Assembly: GCA_029224185.1 (NCBI GenBank)
Contig: CM055207.1
Coordinates: forward strand, 11,722,693-11,786,692
Reading direction: 5' to 3'
Source: Karalla daura
Taxonomy: Eukaryota > Chordata > Actinopteri > Chaetodontiformes > Leiognathidae
DNA length: 64,000 bases
Part shown: positions 45,000 through 58,800 of the stretch, piece by piece
Layout: each line of letters begins with the position of its first letter
Numbering within the stretch: the first letter of the stretch is position 1
The notes under the pieces: generated by a model
Database searches by the model: none
The model's input: the letters and a program-made list of their open reading frames with translations, nothing else
What the model was told of the DNA's origin: nothing
Translations under genes and position numbers: made by a program

Positions 45000-45780
45000 G
45001 AACTTTAATGAGGTCTTTAGCTGTCAGGTTTGGAGGAGCTTCGTCCTCCAGTGCCCTACTCAGTTGTGGTGTGCCTCAGGGCTCCATCTTGGGTCATTTA
45101 TTATTCTCTCGCTCTCTTTTTTTTTTTAGCACAAATGCTCGTAATTAGGGGTAATTTGAAGAGATAGAACCCCCTCGCCCTCCATACATTTTTTATGGCT
45201 AATTATTTTCTAGATCAATATGCATCTAACTTAATTGTCCAGTTTATGTAGGGGTTTTAAGTATATTGCAATTCAGCAATGTCTATGAGTTCTAATGTCG
45301 AGTAAAATGAGATTTTCCAAAGGTGTCTTATGCTGTAGTGTTACATTAGAGATTTGTATTTATCTGTGTTTTAGACATCTTTCTATATACTTTGACGTTG
45401 CTTTCTAAGAATATGAAAAAGAATATGGAAAAAAATATGGAAAAAAATATGGACACTGCATGTGTCATCCCTGTAACTTCTCCATCGGCTGATGTGAAGC
45501 CATTAAGCCGGTAATCTGGGAGTCACTTTTGGCTAAGGCCTGTCATTATATGCTCAAGTGCTGCAATCGTGTTTTTGGCGCTTTCTGAAGTGGAGAATGT
45601 CACTGACGTTTTTATCTCTTAATTATGGGGATGTGCCTTTATTGTGATAGCGAGCCACTGGCGCAAATTGCAGAGTGCTGCTTCAGGACTTCTCTCTGTC
45701 CTTCACTGGATGCCTGTCAGGGTTAGACACAGTTTTACTGCGGGAATGTCTCAGTGCCTGATGGATGGAGCTGCACAGAC
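45000..45780 (+). pseudogene. Decayed LINE (L2/CR1-like) reverse-transcriptase remnant
   Basis: At about 45036-45108 one frame reads ASSSSALLSCGVPQGSILG, the conserved reverse-transcriptase segment around GVPQGS. About 550 bases later, 45665-45750 reads KLQSAASGLLSVLHWMPVRV, which matches the LQxAAxRLL...LHWLPV block near the end of L2-like ORF2. Stops and frame changes separate the two, so this is an inactive, internally deleted copy. Confidence 0.75.
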
Positions 45781-48301
45781 ATTGTACAAAGTTGACTTTG
45801 GCGATCCTGTGATTGTTCCTCCAGGGCCACTTTGAGGTGGACTTTTTTCATTTTCAGTGAAATGTCTTGACAAGCATTAGATGAAGTTTGGTTCTCACAT
45901 TTCCCACAGGATTAAGTGTAATTGCTTTCGGTGATGATGGCACTTTTCACCAAAATGCAACTGTGAGCTAAAATTCCTGTCTCTTGTTGAGGGGGATTCT
46001 GGGAGTTAAACTCAACTTCATTTCCTCTTTGCTGTCTCTCTTACACTTTGACCCTGTCCAATACCCTACCAGAACTTACTCAAGAGTTTACACTGTGGTA
46101 TTATTGGTTAAATCGCAGTAATTGTATGCTTTCTATCCTAGAGATTGTGGTCATTTAGCTGCATGCCATCAGGATGCAATTTGTTCATCAAGCATGAGGT
46201 GGCAGCTAAGCACCAAAATAGTGCCAGCAAAAATCCCCCAGAGAGGAGCCTGCAGCTTTCAACTTGTTTTTATCCCTCTGCAGGCTTTCTGATTGAAGAC
46301 GGTGATGAAATTATATTTGGTTCAGGCCTTGTTTGGCGCAATCAGATGTAATCAGAGTAGTTGCTGTCCTCAGCTGTAACAGGCTTCAGAAATTTCTTGA
46401 CATGCCAGGTGGGAGGGTCATGAGAAAGTAGAACTCTGCTCCAAGAGATTCACATTTACACATCCGGCTTGAGTTTTATGAACAGTATATTCCATGTAAG
46501 GTCAGATTTAGTGTCAGTTCATTTCTGCTCAAAACATGTTTTCAGTGCACTGACTGAATTTGAAGATACGGATTTCCTGAGATATAAAAAGGGAATTCAA
46601 TTGAACCTCCTGTGGCATTGTGTTCTTTGCTTTATCTACCTGGATGATTCTTATGAATAAATACAGTGCAAAGCAGGCACTAGTCCACAGATTCAACCTC
46701 ATATATCTCTGGATGATGTCGTTGGGAAAAGTTTGAAAAGATTAAAGTCAATGTAGAGTTTGGCTCCGGTGCCTTTATTAGTAAAGTGCTCAGCCTAGAC
46801 ATACATTCTTATCAACTAACATGCAATACTAAAAACAACCAAATGTCTGGCCTACCAGTAGCATGAATGGAGACATAGCAACGATATTCTCATAGAAAAA
46901 AATTACAGTGTGAATTCAAGTATACACACAGACCTTTCAAGTAATGCACACATTTTTTTGTATAAACACAAAATACTTTTTTTTTCAAGTTGCAAACTCA
47001 TGATAAAACGTAGTTGTGGCACATTCATTGACATGATTTCAGAGTTAGCAGAGGATAGCGACTACTGGTTTCTACTAAAGGTGCAGTCTGGATCGTTAAA
47101 GTACATTCTACAGGTTTTTCAATAGAAGTAATCCAACTGGGAATGTAGGTCCTGTACAATTGTGTGTTCACTCAGTTCACTGAGCACGAACGATTTAAAA
47201 ACTGCTATGAGCTGTGGTGCTCCTCCATCATGAAGGTAGCATGGTAACTTTGTGTCCTGGAATCTTCTTGAATTGCTTCACAGATAATTTACACTGAATT
47301 TATTTACAAAGTCCGTTTGGAGATACATAACCACGTTGTACAGAACTTCAAAGGAACAGGTACATTTTGTGAAATTATCAGTTGCTTATTTGCTATCATT
47401 TTGAGACAGATAAGGAATGAGATGAGTGTCACTCTCGGTCTTAAAAATGTGGATCAACAGATAGATGATAGGATTGCTTTAGCTGAAACCTCATGCAGTT
47501 ACTCATTTTACTTAACATTTAACACTAATCATTCTGTCTTTCTGGCCACCTAAGGAATGTGTTTCAAGTTTTTATCTCTCTTTTAGCTCTGTTTTTGGTC
47601 TCCTCTGACTCCTGAGGGAAGTTTCTGGTGCTATAGCTAATGATGTGCTACATTTTTTCTGACATTGACCTGCATGTAAAAATGCAATGCAATGTCTTTA
47701 CACAGTTTACACAGTATTTTTTGCACAGGGTAAACAACATTTTAGCAGTTAATTAATGAGCTCGGATACTAAGCTATCTGTCTGCAAGTTCACCGTTCAC
47801 ATTTTTAAAGCAAGAGAGTGATTCCACAAAAGATAGAAAGCAAGCAGGTGAATTTACCAAAATGTCAAACTGTTCCTCATAATGCAGATGCCTGGTCTTT
47901 CCAGTGGGACGGCTGCTCTAATACTCAAGCAATTGTTGACACGATACAAAATTACTGGTAATCTCTATATGCATAGATGGCGGTCGGACAACATAGGAAT
48001 TCGGATGGACTTTAGGTACCTATGGCGCGGTAGTCAGTGGGTCCTGCGTTCCAGGACGGCAAACGGAAAAGCTCTGTTGCTCAAAAAACAGAGAGAAGAA
48101 TGAAGCAATTACACATATCTAAGACAAAAACTGGTCACCGTCTCATCCCTGGACGAGCACAACAAATCCCACCAGGATGATACACAACTCCATGCCTTCC
48201 CAGTCCGATCCCCAAAATCTTTCGCCTTAAGGAGAGAGCCGTCTCCGTTTGTATTCGGGCCAGCAGCTGTGACTCGGCTCTCCGTGTGGGGTCAGACGCC
48301 T
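45781..48301. other. Spacer between SAR1A and SPOCK2, no gene seen
   Basis: AT-rich sequence without recognisable exons on either strand. SPOCK2 3' UTR must occupy part of the right side, on the minus strand. No clear polyadenylation signal was singled out. Confidence 0.5.
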
Positions 48302-49836
48302 CTACCAGATGTATCCGCCATCGTCTGCCTCGCCCTCCTCCTCCTCCTCCTCTTCCGCCTCCTCTCCGTTGTCCTCTGCCTCCTTCTCCTCTTCATCCTC
48401 CCACCCCACTCCACTCCCGAAATCTCCAGAATATCCCACCACCTCATCTGGAAGAGGATGAACACACAAGGGGTGTTTTTGTATCAATGTTGAAACGATT
48501 GATTTATCAACTGTAAAGATGCTTTGAAATCATATCTTGCCTGAAGAAGATAAGATTCTTATCTGAAATTACATCTTTGTAACTTGGAAAAAAACAAAGA
48601 ATATTAACCAGGACCTTGTGATGGGGGTTTTCAGAATATTTTTCAGGATAAAGATCAATGAACGTGATTGAACAGAGAGAAAAACAGCCTTGTCTTTGAT
48701 AGAAATTCACCATGGGTGCCTGTAATTTTTTTCCCTATGCTGGAAAAAAGACATCAACTCATTTCAACATTTTTTTAAAGTCAGTGCACATCAAGCGCAC
48801 GTTAAGTGCAAGTGTATGTTAAGTGTGCAAATTTGTTGATATTTGTGGGAAAATACCAATGTCTCCAAAACAAAAGTAAAGCCAGGACGTCTTGCAAAAC
48901 ATAAATCAGTCACCTTCTTTGACTGCAGTTATTATATCGTTAACTGACTGTCCCACCACATTGGGACAGGACCAATAATACTGCTCCAAAAACACAAATC
49001 TGGATCATTCAGCAAGTAAACCAATTTGTTATTGGTCGATTGACCCATTAACCCTTTCTCAAACCCATGAACACACATATGGGCTCAGGAACAGTTAATA
49101 AAACCAAAAATGCTTCCTTTCTGTCTGGTTTGCTTTATACAGCGGTCAAACCTTCTTCTTGAGGCGGGGATCTTCCCACCATGCACAGCGTGGGAAATAT
49201 CTGCCCCCCCCCCCCCCCCCCCCCCCACACACTTTGTCCTTCTGTCCCCGTCTCTTACCACAGTCGGGGTTGCCATGGATTCTGGTACCCATCATCTCCC
49301 CGCCATGCTGGTCCACGCACCAACACTCCCCTCGGCTCTGGTCACACTGCACCTTCCTGTAGTAGCCGTCTTCGTCGCAGTTGGGGATGTACATCCCTGC
49401 AAGGACGCGCACAAGCCCGATGTGGCTGTTAAATATTTATACACCCTGAGCAGCAGGCACGTAGCTGATGATGCCTGCGATGAGTGCTGCATAAACGAGA
49501 ATGCCAGCACGCCTTAGTGAACCTGTGATGAGACCATCAGTCAGGATGGAGAGGCAGGTTTTTTTTTTTTTTTTGGCAGCCAACACCAGAGAGGCAGAGA
49601 GAGGGAGAAGGAGACAGCAGTCCTGTTTGTTTTACACCAGCGTGCATATGCTGCTGGATGTGACTTCGTGCAGTCTGCTGCCGTGGTGTGTTTCCGTATG
49701 CCGCCTGAGTGGCATTTAAAAATGGAGCGACAGCCGTGGTGACAGAACTCCACTGGTTCAGCCTCCCTCAGGACTCTCTTGTCAAAACCCAAAGCGAAGT
49801 TCTTTAACAAGCTCCAAACCTAGCCCCTTCCACACA

Positions 49837-49887
<51 letters not shown>

Positions 49888-52800
49888 ACCTCCCATCACA
49901 ACCCCCGTCACCACCACCGTGAAAGATGGAGGGAAACACATGCAATGAGACAAGTGGGCTTCAGGGGAGAGAAGAGCCTGGGACTGAAAAGCATCTGCGT
50001 AGATGCCAGGGCTGCACAAAATTCAGAGAGGAATTGAGAATGACACTTACATTTTCAATTCACTTCCTGAATTTGGGTCAAATTTCAACTGAGTAGATGT
50101 GTGCACGTTCTTCTGTCTGCGTGGGATTTCTACAGGTACTCTGGTTCTTCTCTCAGTCCAGAAACATGTATATTTAGGCCAGCTGAAGAGGGAGAGTGAG
50201 TGTGAGAGTGAGTGGTGTGTGTGCAACCTAACCAGGGTGTATTCACTGTGGTAGGAAGCGGGTAAGATAATGGATAGATGGTTTGAAATGCAAAGCAATT
50301 CATATCCCTTATTTAGGTCAAGTGTTCAACAATACACCACATTTCAGTCGGATTTGTATTTGCATTATATACAAACAATGTTGTTCTGCATTATTGGTAA
50401 ACATTAAACTCCAGAACAATTACACTCAAATTGGGATAGAAGAACCCCTGACTCCCAGAATGCTTTGCTTTTACCTTATGTTTTCAAAATGGCTTCCAAA
50501 CAATAAGAAATGGACAGCATGTATTTGAGAGCCTCTTAGTTGCACCATTTCATAGTCAGATTTAAAAAAATTATTGACTGACTCTATTACTCAGTCTTAC
50601 ATAGAGACAACATGTTTTCATGTTTCAAACAAAGTAGCAAAAGATTCCAATTCCAATTCACCTCAACATGTGGTTGGAGTCAATTCAATTGAAATTCCAA
50701 CTCATCTGCTGAATTGACGCCAGCCCTAAAGTTCTGAATCTTTCACAGTCACAACAGATGCTTTGCAGTGGGGTTAGTCAAAGAGCCAAACAGGTCTGTT
50801 AACCTCACTTTTTCTCAAAGCCACCACTGCCCCCTAATCTTCCCACTCCCCCACCCCCAGGCCTGATTAGGGCCTAATCCTGGCCGTGTGCTTGTGATCT
50901 CTCTCTCAAATGAGCCTCTGCCAGCTTCTTGCCTGCTGCACCACGTTACATAAGCACAGCGCAGCAACTGCACGGCTGCAAACAGCATATGAAGTTAGTC
51001 CATGGTGATCTCCCGTCCAAAAAAAAAAAGGTGTTTCTGTGCAGGTGTAGAGCTGTTTTGATAAATGCATTTACCAGGCCTCTTCTTGGCTGCCTCCTGC
51101 ACTTGGATCCTCTCCAACTCAGCGAGGCACGGCGGCTCTGTGGGGCACAGGCAAGAAAAGTGATGACAGACAATACCTAAAACTGCTCTCCTCAAACTTT
51201 ATCTCAATCAATGCTCTTCATAATTACACTTTTTGGCCGTATTGATTTGTTTAAGATGTCTTATATTTCATTCCCTCGGAGTGTGATCGATGGTCCAGAG
51301 TGCAGCTGAAAGAACATATGGATGTAGCCCGAGAATGACAGGGAAACGCAGCCTCCAAACAGACAGAAATAGAAACGACGGGACAAAGACACTTCGCATT
51401 GACCTGTTATAGGTGACAAACCTTTTCCAGTATTTGCAGACTTTCACAGCCACATGCATTTGCCCCCACAGCATTTCTAATGTGAACCATACTTGCATGA
51501 TATAATTTCAAGACCGCCTCCGGTGTGGCATCAGTTATGCATCATTATTGTAAACACATTACTACTTGATGTCTTGGTGTGAGGCAGTGTATAAATATCA
51601 CCAGCTGGTAATGAAAAATTGATTCGGGAGCCGGTGTAATCTATTGCATGCAGGTTAAATGCCCAATCAATGGGAAAATCGGCGTGCAAATGAGGTTACT
51701 GCCAGGAATATCCTGTATTTGTTTACGAAAGGTCAAACGGTGCCAATGCTGCAAATGTACACAGCTGAAACAGCACTGTCAGAGAGAGAGACACCCGAGT
51801 AGACACCCCGATTATTTTACATTTTCCGACACGATAACTACACTTAAAATGTCAGGAAGGAGGCTTCAAAAGGGAGCTTGGTTTCCAGATGAATTTTCAA
51901 GCACAGCAGGGAGTTTTAGATTCGTTCTATCATCATTTTGCGTTTCTTTTAACTCGGGGTGTCACCGTCTAACTCTGGCAATGCTTTCAACTTCCGTGCC
52001 AGTAACAAGTGAAAGGTCTAATTTTGGTAATGGAAAGAGGGGACTGTGATCTCAGCTGAAGTCCTTTATCGGAATAATAACATCAAGTCAAACCAGACCT
52101 GACATCATGTTTCAATGACATTTGAATCGCATCGCTAAGATGTGGATGCGGGTACTGTGTGACCTCAGATAAGCTCATCTAATCTTGTTTTTTACTGACA
52201 CTGTGTCCTTGGTGTATTCCCCAAATATCAATAAATTTGAAAGTGCAGCAGATTTCTCTTATTTTCCTGACTTGAAGGTGACCTAGGACGAGGAGTGAAG
52301 TATTTATCCTTGTTTTCTTGTGTTCTTTGAAACATTGTTTTTCATCAGAAACGCCCAAGATACTGTTTGTGGAGAAACATTCGTCCAGGTCAGATTTGTG
52401 ACCTTCATTACAGCCTCCTGAATGAGTCATTTCACACCTTGTTGAGGAGGTTTCTTCAGGTCTGAGCAGTCATAGTTTTACATAATAAAGGTAAAAATGT
52501 TGATACAACATACATGTAAATATAAATGAAACATAATCCTATTTTACATGATACTACTTGTATTGTATACTATATTTTTATAATACGCGTATATATATGT
52601 AATATCTAAAGATCTAAAGCTACTCGCCTCTGTGTGACTGCACATTGCACGGGAAAAACAATCGTTTTTTTCAGTGGAAGCTCAACAGCAACGTGATTGA
52701 AGGCGGAGAAACCAGGAAGGGGCTGATTGAAGGGAACCGTCTGCCTGAACTGAGCACAATGATGCTTTGTTATTGGACTTCAGTGCAACTCGAGCAGCGT

Positions 52801-55800
52801 CCAAGGGGAACATGGTGTTCAAACACAGCTTGTTAATGAACCTGGTATCAGGGACAAATAAGGCCGAGCGCACAGTGAGGGTGAAACGGGGAAAGTCTGG
52901 CTGCGGATCCACAGCTGTAAAGAGCCTGCAACACTGACACAGTGTTGCTGCTTGTTGTGGCAGCCTTGGAAACAGGTGAAACAGACTGGATTTCCTGCTG
53001 CATGGCGGCGAGATAAAACTGGGGACGGGGTGTGGGCGGGAGTTAAGTGAGGCCACGAGGAAGGACTTTTAATTTGGTAGAAAGTGGTTCTGGCAAATTG
53101 TCAGATGACTCAGATAAAAGAGGTCTTGCCCAGATTGTTCTCAGCAGGGGAGAATTGCTGATCATGTCCGGGGAATATTGTAGGCCATGAAAAATAGAGA
53201 ATTGGATGGAGATTCGAGGAAAAAAAAAAGTGAAAAGTGCCAAAGGTTAAATAACAGAAGCCGCAGACGAATCCTGTTTTCAAATTAACTGTGTGCAGGC
53301 TTTCAGCGCTGGTTAAGGGAATGCGTTGACAGTGCGGGAACTGGGTTCATCCAATTTCTTGTCAGGAGTCCGATCCATAACAAAGACACCACTTTCATCC
53401 CACTGTGATAAATGAGCAGCTTAGAGACAGAGGCAATTTTCTGAGACTCAGTGTGAAAAAGCTCACCTTCGTAGCTCTGCACTTGCACCTTTAAAGGTCA
53501 CTCACACAAAATGTAAAAATGACAACCTGTGTTAGGTTTCGAAGCTATTATCAGAATCAGAGGTGCTGGCTGGTATGTTTATTTTAGAATTTTCATTCGG
53601 ACATAATTATCTGCCAACTGTTTCCCTGCTGTCTCGATGCTAAGCTAAGCTAACTGCACTCTAGCCGTTGTTGCATATGCAGTCTTACCCAGGATTTACA
53701 TGGCTCTCTCATGGTTTAGAGCCAAGTTTGTTTTTGTCTGAATAAAATCCACTGGTTAGATCAGGCTAGGCTCATGTGTTGAACACATAGGTAAGGCTAC
53801 GTTACGTCATTACGTTTTCACATAGTTGCGGTGTACTGATCACAGGGCTCGTCGTGAAGCAGCAGAATGGAGCACAGGTGCTCCTCTCTGTCCGTGCAGA
53901 GGAGGGAATTAGCCAACAGCTATCAGAGGTTGTTAGGGACGCAACAGGTACACGTACATCTGGCCTCACGGATGTACAAGCTTCCCAGCTTGGTGGACAT
54001 ACAAGATAAGCTACTATTTGAGAGGGGATTCTAACTAAATAATTTAGGAGAGTGTAAGAGAGATTTGTTCTCCTTATGTTCATGTGGGTTTTCTCAGAGT
54101 ATTCTAGTTTCCTCACAAAGTGCAAAAACGTGCATGTTCAGGTCGACTGAAGACTCTTAATTGTCGCTGGATAAGTGTAAGAGGGTATGGTGTGGATGTC
54201 TGGAGAGGCACCAATAGACCCCCTGCAACACTGCTGAGGTACAAAGCAGGTAAGTTAATGGTTGGGTGGATAGATCCAGCTCTCCTGAGATCCTGAGAAG
54301 GTAAGGAGCAGTATTTCCTTAAGTGCAAAGCCACTTTACTGAGAGCACTGGAGGTGCTGTCGAGGTGCAAACACATAAACACTCTCTCCGTCAGGACAAC
54401 AGTCTGGCAAGTTTGAGGATTGATTTTTAACGATACTCATTTGTTTATCCCCTCTTACAGCAGCCACCGGAGGCTTGTTTTGCTGCTTTTCTCCAGCGAG
54501 AAGAAGGTGGAGGAGGAAAGCGATCGCACACCCTCTGTTTCCCTGCGCCGTAACACTGCTATTATTTCACCGGTTTAGAGATGCGGCTCAAAATAGACTC
54601 GGCTCTCCGTGTCTTTTTCGGCAGCGAGATCCCTTCACTCACTTTCTCTCCAGAAGCAGAGGCACCACTCTGCCGTGGAGACCTTCCCGTCCTTGTAGCT
54701 GTCGCAGGAGTTGAAGAAAGGCCGGATGCAGACCTCGTACTTGTCCAGGTTGATGGCCGCCAGCTCAGCCTGGTCCAGGTACAGGTCGTTGTTGGTGTCC
54801 AGCCTCGAGAACATCCAGCCGATGGAGTCCTTGCAGCTGGCCACCAGGCTCCTTTCCAGCGCTGTCGGAGACAATTTGCACGGCACTTTTATTTCCTCTC
54901 TGTCGAAGCTACATTTCTTTGCATAGACAATTGAGTCATGAGTTCAGAGGGCGGCAGATAATAAAGACGCTTTTGTGAGTTTCCAACCTGAAGCGGTGCC
55001 AGCGCCGGGCTTGCCAGAGTTATTCTGCTTGGCGTTTCCATGAAGGAGCTGGAACCAGTCTCTCAGGCGGTCGCCCAGGTCTGCCAGGTCCTGGCCGGTG
55101 CAGCTCTCTGTGGGAGCAGAGAGCGGAGCTCAGCAAACCCTGGCAGCACTTAACAGCATTAAAAGACATGGAGCCTATACGAGCCGACATGCTGCCTCGT
55201 ATAGCTACCGCTATACAACACAGTCCTATGACATAAATGCGGCGAACACAGTGAAAGACGTGGCTTTCTTCTGCGGGTTGCAGCAGATTTTAAGGCTGCC
55301 TTTCAAAAGCGAATGAGCCGCTAATCAAAGAATTACATTATTTCCCAATTAACTTCACTCTAGCATGTGGCTGTTCTCCGATAGAAATCCACTTCCAGTT
55401 TCAGGCCGAGCACTTATCCCCGGGCTGCAGATGAAAAGCAGGAGTAACATTTCATCCTTCTGATCAATTGGCATTTTCACGTGCCCAAGAGCCTTGGACG
55501 GTCGATACTGTTTGGTTGCTGTGATAGATAGCGTACACTCTAAATAATTAATTACCACACGATTGAAAGAGCAGTTTAACCACACAGGGGGGATATTTGG
55601 ATAACAGTAATCTCTGGAATTGGTGAGCATTGATCCAATTGGGTTGATTGGTTGCGGGAGAAAGCAGGTGAGTGTTTAACCATAATGGCATCATCACTTT
55701 CTCTTGCTGGATGGGAATGGAAAGTGAACTTGCCACGCTTCGCTTCGGTATTTGTAATGACACTTGCGGGACATGGGCAAAATCCGGTGCACATGATGTT

Positions 55801-58800
55801 CAGGTCTTTGCCTGTGAGGCAGGCCTGCTGCTCCAGCTTACACTGTATGGCAAGAGAGATAGCAAGAGAGAGAGCGAGAGAGAGAGAGAGGTAGTTAAAA
55901 TATTTATGGGGGTGACCGCAGGAAAAGGAGATTGCTCATTCAGATGAGACACTGCACTTAGAGAAAAGCAGCGAAGAATGAGCTGTCATTTTCCCACTGC
56001 CTTCTCATGCAAGGTCAAAATTAAGAACTGTACATAAATCAATGAAGAGGCACGGCAGCGGCGCTTGCCACTCAAACACCACCATCAGTCATTAATCATT
56101 TGGGCTGCGATGAGCCGGAGAGCTGCAAGTGGTGATGAACTGTGCGCCCACGTCCACTCCAGAGCGGCAGGGAGCACCACTCGGCCGGACTTCTCTCATT
56201 ATTTAAAACCACAACACAGGACTCTCCAAGCTCCTTCCTGGGTCTGACCTAAGCAACTTTAACTCCTCCTCATCTGCAAATCTCTGTCATTAGCATTGTA
56301 AATTCATATATATACATTTTTTCTTCTATCTACAGTACAGATTATCCAAATGTCCATCTGGAATCACATTGAATAATAATAGAATTTCATAATAGAATAA
56401 TGATGGCGCTAATCTGAAAACAGCAATCTAAAAGCGATCTAAGGAAGAGAGTTTCTTTACCTCCGAGGCGTAGTTGTGTCCATCGGAGCCGCAGACAGGT
56501 GAGGAGGTGGTGACGGGGCAGGGTTTGCAGCTGTTTTCGTGGGTTCCCAGCTGCTTGCCTCTGGAAAACAGGGAACATTAGGATGAGAAATGTCTTATAT
56601 GCTGTTTCTACCTACGCAGATCTCTAACTCTCCTGATGGTTTTAAACACAGGCCTATGCTGGCAGCTCAGTGAGGGCAGGCCTGCCCTTTGATGCATGAT
56701 TTCTTAAGGGGTGTACTTGCACTCCTGCAGTCTGGCTCTTGTTCCTGTCAACTTTGAATGCACTTATTGTGAGTCGCTGTGGACAAAACAACCTGCAGGA
56801 AACAAAAAACAAAAAACAAATCATAGCTTATACAATCCTTACCTCACCCATTCAGTCTCATTCCCCAATGTTTTTCTCCCATTCCCTCTCTCGTTTCCTC
56901 TTTGAGCTAAAACGATGAGATTTCAGCACAATTTCAACGTCAATGTGCCAATTTCCTTCTCACATCCTCCCAACATGTCAGCCATTCAAATCAGATCCTG
57001 GTCCACTCTTACGAACCTCTCCCGATTGAAAAGCTAGTGTTACAGGGTACTCAGTTTTTGGGAAGACATGTCGCTGCTGAATTTTTAAAAAACCGTGAGG
57101 GCATATTAGCTCTCACTGCGATGGTGTGGTAACAGGCATCACACCATCACCAGCACATCCTCAACCCTGGATAGAAAAAGGTAAGTGGTGGCTATATTGG
57201 CCCAGTATGGTTGAATGGAGTATGTATCTTTGTTCTCTGGTGTTAACATAGAAGTTACTGTATGGAACATTAGTTTCATCATCATACAATCTCTTTACAA
57301 TCCTTTGCTTTGTGTGGGGATATGAAGGTCCAGATCTGCACCATTTCGTTTCATGACAGCCACACATAGGCTTTGCACTGACTGACTTGACATTCCTTGG
57401 TAAACAACCTATTTCCCCTGACACGGGATCGATACAGGTATGGAGCACATACACATCCAGCATCACAGCGGACACTTATTTGGGCCTTATATAATATATA
57501 ACATGCTATATGTGACACTGCTACTTTTTTTGCCACTGTTTGCTTTATCTTTTTTAACATCTGGAATTTATATCCATGAATGAGGACCTGACCATGTTTT
57601 TAGGCCTGCTGTACATCTTTGGCCAGGTGTCATAGATCTCATGATTCAACAAAGCCGGGGTAAAAGTGTTTTTTTTATTATTATTCTTTATTCTAGGCCC
57701 TCTTTAATATCTAGATGCAGTAATTCATAAACGCCCTCCCTCCCCTTTGCTTGCTTTCGCCTCCCGCAGTGATTGACTCCGTGCTCAGCGAGCACAGCGT
57801 GCGCCGCGACTTCTGGGGCTGCTACTTAATGACGCCGGGGCGGTTTAGCGCGCTCGCACTCGTCCTTATTGCCCATTATTCGACACAGTCTCTCTCTCGT
57901 CTCTGGAGTGACTCTGTAAATGAAGCACTTTATTGAAAAAGATAAATGCCTGTCGCAGCAGATAGACTTTGCAGGTACTAATAATTCACTCCATTAATTC
58001 TTTTCAGACCGCAACCCTGCTCATTTGTTTTTCAGTCAACGTGGAGTGAATGGGTGAGGGACTAGATAAATACTTCTCCGGGAGGTTTTATCGCACACAG
58101 CTTAAGGGTCATTGTGGAGGGTGGAGAGCTTGACATGGTAGAAACCCCACTGTGGTGTGTGTGTGTGTGTGTGTATGTATATATATCTCGTTGTCATGGT
58201 TTCAGCCTTCGCTCCTGATTATCGGAACTCTCCAGAGGACCTGTTACTCACACTGGGAGTCAAGTACATATAATAATTGACTTTCACATGCGAGTTCATG
58301 CATATCATAAATCTGCAATGTGCATATATAGAACATATTATCTCAGGAATATACTATATTTAGATAATTCTTTGTCCTTATTACACAAATAGGTATACCT
58401 TGATAATTATTGCCCTTATCTTACACACAGTAATCATTTGACATGATACTCTAAATAGCGTGGAAGCGTGTGTCCTGTGATGGATTGAAGATGTTGGCAC
58501 CAGTAGAAGATGACGGATAATTGGATAGCTATTTTATTCTGTTCGATTTTAAGTCCTTTTATAAATAACGGAAATAAGAAATAATAACTGTTTCGATTCC
58601 TTTTTAAATAACCGGGGTACAACTTCATGTCAGTGTCAGTGTCAGTGTCAGCGTGTGACAATCTGCTAATCCTTTTTTCGACATCTGCTCTGTTGAAAAT
58701 GGCACAAAAGGCAGTTTGTTCTGGCTTTTTGAGTCACGCATTGATGAATCATGTGGGAGAACTCAGAGGTGTTTCTGTTGCGTGCCCCCGGGGGGGCTGC

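Larger units (their letters stand above)
51138..54642 (-). other. SPOCK2 intron, no extra exon seen
   Basis: A 3.5 kb intron that carries a partial GCTAAGCTAAGC repeat (53560-53665) and a SINE-like copy (54080-54275). The remainder shows nothing I can name. Confidence 0.65.
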
